Assembly: GCF_039978735.1 (NCBI RefSeq)
Contig: NZ_JBDWAS010000015.1
Location: 114,418 to 178,417, forward strand
Source of the DNA: Maricaulis sp039978735
GTDB taxonomy: Bacteria; Pseudomonadota; Alphaproteobacteria; Caulobacterales; Maricaulaceae
Direction of reading: 5' to 3'
Length of the DNA: 64,000 nucleotides
Positions 58,524 to 64,000 of the stretch are shown piece after piece. Made by a program: the position numbers and the translations under genes. The notes beneath the pieces were generated by a model, which saw only the letters and a list, made by a program, of their open reading frames with translations, made no database searches and was not told where the DNA came from. The stretch's first letter is position 1. Every line of letters starts with the position of its first letter.

Positions 58524-60010
58524 TGACCGTAATCGACCGCCCCGAAACCGTCTCGGACCGCCTGACGGACAAGAGCCTCTTCCGCAGCGAGAGCTTTATC
58601 GGCGGTGAGTGGGTGGCCGGTTCGGCCGCCTTCGAGGTCACCAATCCGGCGAACAACCAGGTTATCGCGACCGTTGGCGATGTCGGCGAGGCCGGTGCCC
58701 GCCAGGCGGTCGCCAGGGCCGCGGAAGCCTTCGAGACCTGGAAGAAGGTCTCGCCCTTCGAGCGCGCCAAGCTGCTGATGAAATGGTACGACCTGATCCT
58801 CGCCAACCAGTCCGACCTGGCCAAGCTGATCACGCTGGAAATGGGCAAGACCTATCGCGAAGCGATGGGCGAGGTGGTCTATGGCGCCGGCTTCATCGAA
58901 TGGTCGGCCGAGGAAGCCAAGCGCATCCATGGCGAAACGCTTGCCACGCCCTTCCCGGGCTCGCGCGGCTGGACGATCCGTCAGCCGGTCGGCGTCGTCG
59001 GCTGTATCACGCCGTGGAATTTCCCCAATGCCATGATCACCCGCAAGTGTGCGCCCGCCCTGGCGGCCGGCTGCACCATGGTGATCAAGCCTGCCCCGGA
59101 AACGCCGCTCTCTGCGCTCGCCCTGGCCGAGCTGGCCAAGCGCGCGGGCATTCCCGACGGCGTGTTCAACGTGATCTGCGGCGATGCCCAGAAGATCGGG
59201 CCGGTGCTCACCGGTTCGCCGGAAGTGCGCATGATCGGCTTCACCGGCTCGACCCAGGTGGGCAAGCTGCTGATGCGCCAGGCCGCTGACGGTGTGAAGC
59301 GCGTCGCGCTGGAGCTGGGCGGTAATGCGCCCTTTATCGTCATGGACGATGCCGACATCGAGAAGGCGGCCGATGGCGTGATCGCCTCGAAATTCCGCGT
59401 TTCCGGCCAGACCTGCGTCTCGGCCAACCGGATCATCGCCCAGCCGGCGATTGCCGACAAACTCGTCGCGGCGCTGGAGGCGCGCGTGTCCAAGCTCAAG
59501 GCCGGCGACGGTTTCGCCGATGACAGCGATCTGGGCCCGCTGGTGCACATGGAAGCGGTGACCCGCGTCGACAAGCTGGTGCAGCAGGCCCGCGAGGCCG
59601 GCGCCCGCATTGTCACCGGCGGCAAGCGCCTGGACGGCGAGCTGGGCGGGGCTTTCTATGCGCCGACCCTGATCGATGGCGGCGATCCGAAAATGGATGT
59701 CGCCTGCAACGAGATCTTCGGCCCGGTTGCCTCGGTCTACCGCGTCGAGAGCGAAGCCGACATCATCAAGCTGGCCAATGACACGCCCTACGGGCTGGCG
59801 GCCTATATCTACACCCAGGACGTCAACCGCGTGCACCGCATCACCGAAGGCATCGAGTACGGCATGATCGGCGTCAATGCGCCGATGGTCGGCGCTGCCT
59901 CCACCCCGTTCGGCGGGGTGAAGGAAAGCGGCATCGGCCGCGAAGGCGGCAAGTGGGGCGTGGAAGAGTTCACCGAGCTTAAATACGTGCTGCTCGGCGG
60001 GGTTGGCTGA
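58523..60010 (+). CDS. NAD(P)-dependent succinate-semialdehyde dehydrogenase-like
   Basis: A 495-aa aldehyde dehydrogenase. Catalytic Cys298 (SGQTCVSANR) and general base Glu264 (ALELGGNAPF), cofactor motif TGSTQVGKLL, PWNFPNAMITRK and the C-terminal GGVKESGIGREGGKWG are typical of the GabD group. It oxidises succinate semialdehyde to succinate in the GABA pathway. It overlaps glmU and rpiA by one base each, giving a glmU-ALDH-rpiA operon. Confidence 0.92.
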   Translation: MTVIDRPETVSDRLTDKSLFRSESFIGGEWVAGSAAFEVTNPANNQVIATVGDVGEAGARQAVARAAEAFETWKKVSPFERAKLLMKWYDLILANQSDLAKLITLEMGKTYREAMGEVVYGAGFIEWSAEEAKRIHGETLATPFPGSRGWTIRQPVGVVGCITPWNFPNAMITRKCAPALAAGCTMVIKPAPETPLSALALAELAKRAGIPDGVFNVICGDAQKIGPVLTGSPEVRMIGFTGSTQVGKLLMRQAADGVKRVALELGGNAPFIVMDDADIEKAADGVIASKFRVSGQTCVSANRIIAQPAIADKLVAALEARVSKLKAGDGFADDSDLGPLVHMEAVTRVDKLVQQAREAGARIVTGGKRLDGELGGAFYAPTLIDGGDPKMDVACNEIFGPVASVYRVESEADIIKLANDTPYGLAAYIYTQDVNRVHRITEGIEYGMIGVNAPMVGAASTPFGGVKESGIGREGGKWGVEEFTELKYVLLGGVG

Positions 60011-60711
60011 TGGGCGCAGAACGCCAGAAGGCCCATGCCGCTGCGGCGGCGCTGGGTTATGTCGAGAGCGGCATGACGCTGGGGCTGGGCTCCGGCTCGA
60101 CGGCGGAGATTTTCCTGCGCCTGCTGGGCGAGCGCATCAAGGACGGTCTCGATGTGCGCGGTGTGCCGACGTCACAGCGCACCGCCGAGGTCGCCCGCGA
60201 GAACGGCGTGCCGCTGATCGAGGTCGACCATGTCGATCATCTCGCCGTCACCATTGACGGGGCCGACGAGGTCGACGGACGCTTCCAGCTGATCAAGGGC
60301 GGCGGCGCCTGCCTCCTGCGCGAGAAGATCATCGCCCATGCCTCCGACCTGATGGTGGTCATGGTCGACGAGAGCAAGCTGGTCGACACGCTGGGCAAAT
60401 TCCCGCTGCCGGTCGAGGTCGACCCCTTCGGCTTCTCGCTCACGGCCAAGCAGATCTATGACGCGCTGAAAAAGGCCGGTGTGGCGGCGCCCGATGTGCA
60501 ATTGCGCCGCAAGGGTGACGGTCTGGCCCCTTTGATCACGGATGGCGGTCACTACATTCTCGACTGCGCCTGCAGCGCCATTCCCGACGCGGCCCTGGCC
60601 GACCGGTATCTCAAGGAGATCCCGGGCGTCGTCGAACACGGTCTCTTCCTGGGCCTCGCCCGGGTGGTGATCGTCGGCGAGGACAATGAAGCGCGGGTGA
60701 TGGAGCTTTAG
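60010..60711 (+). CDS. rpiA: ribose-5-phosphate isomerase A
   Basis: A 233-aa pentose-phosphate enzyme interconverting ribose 5-phosphate and ribulose 5-phosphate. Motifs: LGLGSGSTAEIF, VTIDGADEVDGRFQLIKGGG with the catalytic Asp/Lys cluster, LREKIIAHAS, VDESKLVDTLGKFPLPVEV. Starts on the last base of the upstream stop. Confidence 0.96.
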   Translation: MGAERQKAHAAAAALGYVESGMTLGLGSGSTAEIFLRLLGERIKDGLDVRGVPTSQRTAEVARENGVPLIEVDHVDHLAVTIDGADEVDGRFQLIKGGGACLLREKIIAHASDLMVVMVDESKLVDTLGKFPLPVEVDPFGFSLTAKQIYDALKKAGVAAPDVQLRRKGDGLAPLITDGGHYILDCACSAIPDAALADRYLKEIPGVVEHGLFLGLARVVIVGEDNEARVMEL

Positions 60712-60728
60712 GTCATCCATTGATGTGT

Positions 60729-60895
60729 TGTCATCCCGGCCGAATGCCCCGCGAAAGCGGGGCGCAGAGCCGGGACCCATACGCATCGATGCTGGCCGAA
60801 AGCAGGCTCGGCTTTGGCGGAAGCTGGTTTCACACCGGGATTATGGGTCCCGGATCTACGCCCGGCTCAAGGCCGGGCATGCGTCCGGGATGACA
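60729..60895 (-). repeat. family A palindromic intergenic repeat, copy A5 (inverted)
   Basis: A 167-bp copy between rpiA and the glutathione reductase gene, oriented like A3. Ends TGTCATCCCGG and CCGGGATGACA; inner GGGACCCATA and TATGGGTCCCGG segments pair with each other. Shows that the family is not restricted to the GTA region. Confidence 0.88.
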
Positions 60896-60984
60896 GGCGT
60901 TATCGGTCGTCGAACAGATGGCCGCAGACACAACAGATCGGGGCGCAGCGCCCCGGATGGACAGCAAGACAAGGGCGCTGACCC

Positions 60985-62373
60985 ATGAGCAGTTACGACT
61001 ACGATCTTTTCGTCATCGGTGCCGGGTCCGGCGGTGTGCGTGCGGCGCGGATGGCCAAGCAGCATGGCGCCGGCAAGGTGGCGATTGCCGAGGAATACCG
61101 GTTCGGCGGCACCTGCGTGATCCGCGGCTGTGTGCCCAAGAAACTCCTGGTCTATGCCAGCGAGTTCTCCAAGACGTTCAAACTGGCCGAGGGCTATGGC
61201 TGGACGGTCGGCGAGACCGCATTCAGCTGGGAAAAGCTGATCGCCGCCAAGGACAATGAGATCGACCGCCTGTCGGGCATCTATGAGCGCAATCTCAACA
61301 ATTCCGGTGTCGACACGATCGAGGACCGGGCCGTGCTGGAAGATGCGCACACGATCCGTCTGGTGAAATCGGATCGCACGGTCACCGCCGACAAGATCCT
61401 GATCGCGGTCGGCGGTACGCCCTTCGTGCCGGATATCGAGGGCGCCGAGCTGGGCATCACCTCCAACGAGGCTTTCCATCTGGAAGAATTGCCCAAGCAT
61501 GTCGTGATCGCCGGCGGCGGCTATATCGCCTGCGAGTTCGCCCAGATCTTCGCCGGGCTGGGATCGGAGGTCTGCCAGGTCTATCGCGGCGAAACCGTGC
61601 TGCGCGGGTTTGACGACGATATCCGCGCCACCGTGCACGAGGAGCTGGTGCGGTCGGGCGTGCGGGTGATCACGCACACCGTCTTCGAAAAGATCGAACA
61701 GCTCGAGGATGGCCGCAAGCGGGTGCATCTCGATAATGGCCACCACGTCGATACCGACATCGTGATGTATGCCATCGGCCGCAATCCCCATGTCGCCGAT
61801 CTGGGCCTGGACAAGGCCGGGGTCGAACTGGACGAGGCCGGAGCCATCAAGGTGGATGCGTATTCGCAGACCTCGTCCGAAAACATCTACGCCGTGGGCG
61901 ATGTGACCAACCGGGTCAATCTGACGCCGGTGGCGATCCGCGAGGGCGCGGCCTTCGCCCAGACCGTGTTCGGCGGCCAGCCGCTGGCCTATGATCACGA
62001 GGATATCGCCTCGGCCGTGTTCACCCAGCCGCCGGTCGGATCGGTCGGCCTGTCCGAGGCGCAGGCCCGGAAAAGCTTCGACAAGGTCGATATTTACAAG
62101 ACCTCCTTCCGCCCGATGAAAGCGTCATTCTCCAACGACGCCTCCCGCATGATGATGAAACTTGTTGTCGACGGGGAGACAGACCGGGTGTTGGGCGTGC
62201 ATATTGTCGGACCGGATGCGCCAGAGATGATCCAGCTGGCCGGTATCGCCGTGAAGGCGAAGCTGACCAAGGCGCAATTCGATGCCGCCTGTGCGGTGCA
62301 TCCGACAAGTGCCGAAGAACTGGTGACCATGAAGGAGAAGTGGACACCGCCCGAGTTGAAAGCAGCTGAGTGA
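60985..62373 (+). CDS. gor: glutathione-disulfide reductase
   Basis: A 462-aa FAD/NADPH oxidoreductase. FAD motif FVIGAGSGGVRAARMA, redox disulfide Cys44/Cys49 (GGTCVIRGCVPKKLLVYAS), NAD(P) fold VVIAGGGYIACEFAQIF, and the C-terminal dimer motif with His-Pro (CAVHPTSAEELVTMK). The arrangement fits glutathione reductase; trypanothione reductase-like or other members of the family are less likely. One base separates its stop from the next ATG. Confidence 0.94.
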   Translation: MSSYDYDLFVIGAGSGGVRAARMAKQHGAGKVAIAEEYRFGGTCVIRGCVPKKLLVYASEFSKTFKLAEGYGWTVGETAFSWEKLIAAKDNEIDRLSGIYERNLNNSGVDTIEDRAVLEDAHTIRLVKSDRTVTADKILIAVGGTPFVPDIEGAELGITSNEAFHLEELPKHVVIAGGGYIACEFAQIFAGLGSEVCQVYRGETVLRGFDDDIRATVHEELVRSGVRVITHTVFEKIEQLEDGRKRVHLDNGHHVDTDIVMYAIGRNPHVADLGLDKAGVELDEAGAIKVDAYSQTSSENIYAVGDVTNRVNLTPVAIREGAAFAQTVFGGQPLAYDHEDIASAVFTQPPVGSVGLSEAQARKSFDKVDIYKTSFRPMKASFSNDASRMMMKLVVDGETDRVLGVHIVGPDAPEMIQLAGIAVKAKLTKAQFDAACAVHPTSAEELVTMKEKWTPPELKAAE

Positions 62374-62374
62374 T

Positions 62375-63742
62375 ATGACCTGGTCTCCGAAATCCTGGCG
62401 GGACTTTCCCGTCAAGCAAATGCCGACCTACAAGGATGAAGCCGCCCTGGCCGGCGCGATCGACGAGCTGTCCGCCCGTCCCGCGCTCGTCTTTGCCGGC
62501 GAGGCCCGCAAGCTGCGGCGCCAGCTGGCCGATGTGTCGGCCGGCAATGCCTTCCTCCTGCAGGGCGGCGATTGCGCGGAAAGCTTCACCGAATTCTCCA
62601 CCGAAGGCGTGCGCGACACCTTCCGCGTCCTCCTGCAGATGGCGGTGGTGCTCACCTTTGCCGCCTCCAAGCCGGTGGTGAAGGTCGGTCGCATGGCGGG
62701 GCAGTTTGCCAAGCCGCGCTCCTCCGATACCGAGACGATCGACGGGGTCACCCTGCCCAGCTATCGCGGCGACAGCGTCAACGGTGTGGACTTCACGGCC
62801 GAGGCCCGCGAGCCGGATCCCAAACGCCTGATCCGCGCCTATGACCAGTCGGCCTCGACGCTCAACCTGCTGCGCGCCTTTGCGTCCGGCGGTTATGCCG
62901 ACCTGCACAATGTCCACCAGTGGACCCAGGATTTCGTCAAGGACAGCCCGGCGGCGGAACGCTATGCCGAGACGGCCGTGCGGATTTCCGAGGCGCTGGA
63001 CTTCATGAAGGCCTGCGGCATCGGCCGGGACTCTGCCCCGTCGCTGGAAGCCGTGGACTTCTTCACCAGCCACGAAGCCCTGCACCTGCCCTTCGAGGAG
63101 GCGCTGACGCGGCGCGATCCGAATACCGGGCAGTGGTATGCCACCTCCGCCCACATGATCTGGGTCGGCGAGCGCACCCGCCAGCTCGACGGGGCGCATC
63201 TGGAATATGCCCGCGGCATCGCCAATCCGGTTGGCGTGAAGTGCGGTCCCACCATGACGGCGGACGAGCTTCTGCCGCTGATCGATACCATCAATCCGGA
63301 CAATGAGGCCGGCCGCCTGGTGCTGATCGTGCGCATGGGTGCCGACAATGTCGGCAATAACCTGCCGGCGCTGGCGCGGGCGGTGACCGAGGCCGGCCGC
63401 AAGGTCGTCTGGTCGTCCGATCCGATGCACGGCAATACCGTCAAGGCGTCCAGCGGCTACAAGACGCGGAATTTCGACCGCATCCTGACCGAGCTGGAAG
63501 GCTTCATGGATGTGCTCTACTCCGAGGGCGCCTATCCGGGCGGCGTGCATTTCGAGATGACCGGCCGCGACGTGACCGAATGCACCGGCGGTGCGAAACC
63601 GGTCACCGAGGCCGATCTGGCGGCGCGCTATCACACCCAGTGCGATCCGCGCCTCAATGCCGACCAGGCGCTCGACATGGCCTTCCGCATCGCGGAATCG
63701 CTCAAGCGCGTCCGCCGCAACAACTCCGCTGCTGCGGCCTGA
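62375..63742 (+). CDS. class II 3-deoxy-7-phosphoheptulonate synthase
   Basis: A 455-aa DAHP synthase, first enzyme of aromatic biosynthesis. It carries class II (plant/AroH-II) signatures: FLLQGGDCAESF with metal-ligand Cys67, KVGRMAGQFAKPRSS, TSHEALHLPFEEALTR, NPVGVKCGPTM, WSSDPMHGNT, and GGVHFEMTGRDVTEC. It starts right after gor (ATG at 62375) and is followed by an intrinsic terminator. Confidence 0.95.
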   Translation: MTWSPKSWRDFPVKQMPTYKDEAALAGAIDELSARPALVFAGEARKLRRQLADVSAGNAFLLQGGDCAESFTEFSTEGVRDTFRVLLQMAVVLTFAASKPVVKVGRMAGQFAKPRSSDTETIDGVTLPSYRGDSVNGVDFTAEAREPDPKRLIRAYDQSASTLNLLRAFASGGYADLHNVHQWTQDFVKDSPAAERYAETAVRISEALDFMKACGIGRDSAPSLEAVDFFTSHEALHLPFEEALTRRDPNTGQWYATSAHMIWVGERTRQLDGAHLEYARGIANPVGVKCGPTMTADELLPLIDTINPDNEAGRLVLIVRMGADNVGNNLPALARAVTEAGRKVVWSSDPMHGNTVKASSGYKTRNFDRILTELEGFMDVLYSEGAYPGGVHFEMTGRDVTECTGGAKPVTEADLAARYHTQCDPRLNADQALDMAFRIAESLKRVRRNNSAAAA

Positions 63743-63769
63743 CAGGCGCGCTGACAGCAAAACGAACAC

Positions 63770-63799
63770 AGGCGGGGCCTCCGGGCTCCGCCTTTTTTT
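63770..63799 (+). terminator. intrinsic terminator after the DAHP synthase gene
   Basis: AGGCGGGGCC (63770-63779) pairs with GGGCTCCGCCT (63783-63793) and is followed by seven T residues (63793-63799). It closes the gor-DAHP synthase transcription unit. Confidence 0.88.
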
Positions 63800-63820
63800 C
63801 TTCCTGCCTCTCACCCCTCC

Positions 63821-63924
63821 GTCATCCCACGGTGCCCGCAGGGCATCCGGGGGACCTGCGCTCACCTGTCGACAGGATGGCTGAGGTCCCCCGGATCGCT
63901 GCTGCGCACCGACCGTGGGATGAC
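63821..63924. repeat. inverted-repeat element near window end
   Basis: GTCATCCCACGGT (63821-63833) pairs with ACCGTGGGATGAC (63912-63924), and an inner CCGGGGGACCT pairs with AGGTCCCCCGG. It has the same outer GTCATCCC/GGGATGAC ends as family A but a different interior, so it is probably a second subfamily. The last 76 bases of the window after it show nothing I can support. Confidence 0.75.
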
Positions 63925-64000
63925 GGTGTTCAGGGAAACCGGGTAGGCCAGCTCCTCGCGCTAGATGGGCTCCTCCGCCCAAAGAAAAACGGTGCCCGCA

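Overview
The window is GC-rich alphaproteobacterial chromosome. A Rhodobacter-type gene transfer agent (GTA) structural cluster, a PleC-like PAS histidine kinase, many stand-alone response regulators and signalling proteins, a FbpABC-type iron importer and numerous short hairpin-forming intergenic repeats suggest the Caulobacterales/Maricaulales (Hyphomonadaceae-like) group. That placement is inference from gene content, not from a marker gene.

Layout. 1-1645: end of a BigR/SqrR-like ArsR repressor followed by a sulfide:quinone oxidoreductase. 1653-2376: a GIY-YIG nuclease gene bracketed by two copies of a ~165-180 bp repeat (family A). 2377-16727: GTA head, tail and baseplate genes in canonical order (g1, g2, g3, g3.5, g4, g5, g6, g8, g9, g10, g10.1, g11-g15). 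It has four peculiarities: no g7, an antisense membrane-protein gene between g5 and g6, an internally shortened g13, and repeat elements in six gene junctions. 16803-24110: CbpA-like DnaJ, a PepSY/response-regulator/kinase operon, an unknown 452-aa protein, a DUF938 methyltransferase, CcmE and a hydrolase-OsmC fusion. 24174-30842: DegP-type protease with a two-component pair, then glnE. 30920-33103: EF-hand protein, ECF sigma factor, membrane protein and periplasmic metal-sensor-like protein in an overlapping operon. 33133-38674 (minus strand): PleC-like kinase, response regulator, EAL protein and a conserved unknown protein. 38739-39825: TetR regulator and a divergent small enzyme-like gene with two palindromic operators between them. 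40065-47642: housekeeping and accessory genes (dusA, TauE/SafE permease, retropepsin, DUF1289, nucleoside transporter, acyltransferase, thioesterase, DUF3253, uracil-DNA glycosylase-like, amino-acid dehydrogenase).

47730-51640 is a visibly AT-richer, foreign-looking three-gene cassette: a MerR-like DNA-binding protein, an 809-aa N6-adenine DNA methyltransferase with a specificity-like C-terminus, and a 253-aa protein I cannot assign. It is the best candidate in the window for an undescribed system, possibly phage defence or epigenetic regulation.

51734-55531 (minus strand) is a ferric-iron ABC importer with a 19-bp Fur-box-like palindrome just upstream; beyond it lie a 15-base G tract and a duplicated repeat. 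Then come tRNA-Val(CAC), a small conserved protein, gph, glmU, an aldehyde dehydrogenase, rpiA, glutathione reductase and a class II DAHP synthase ending at an intrinsic terminator.
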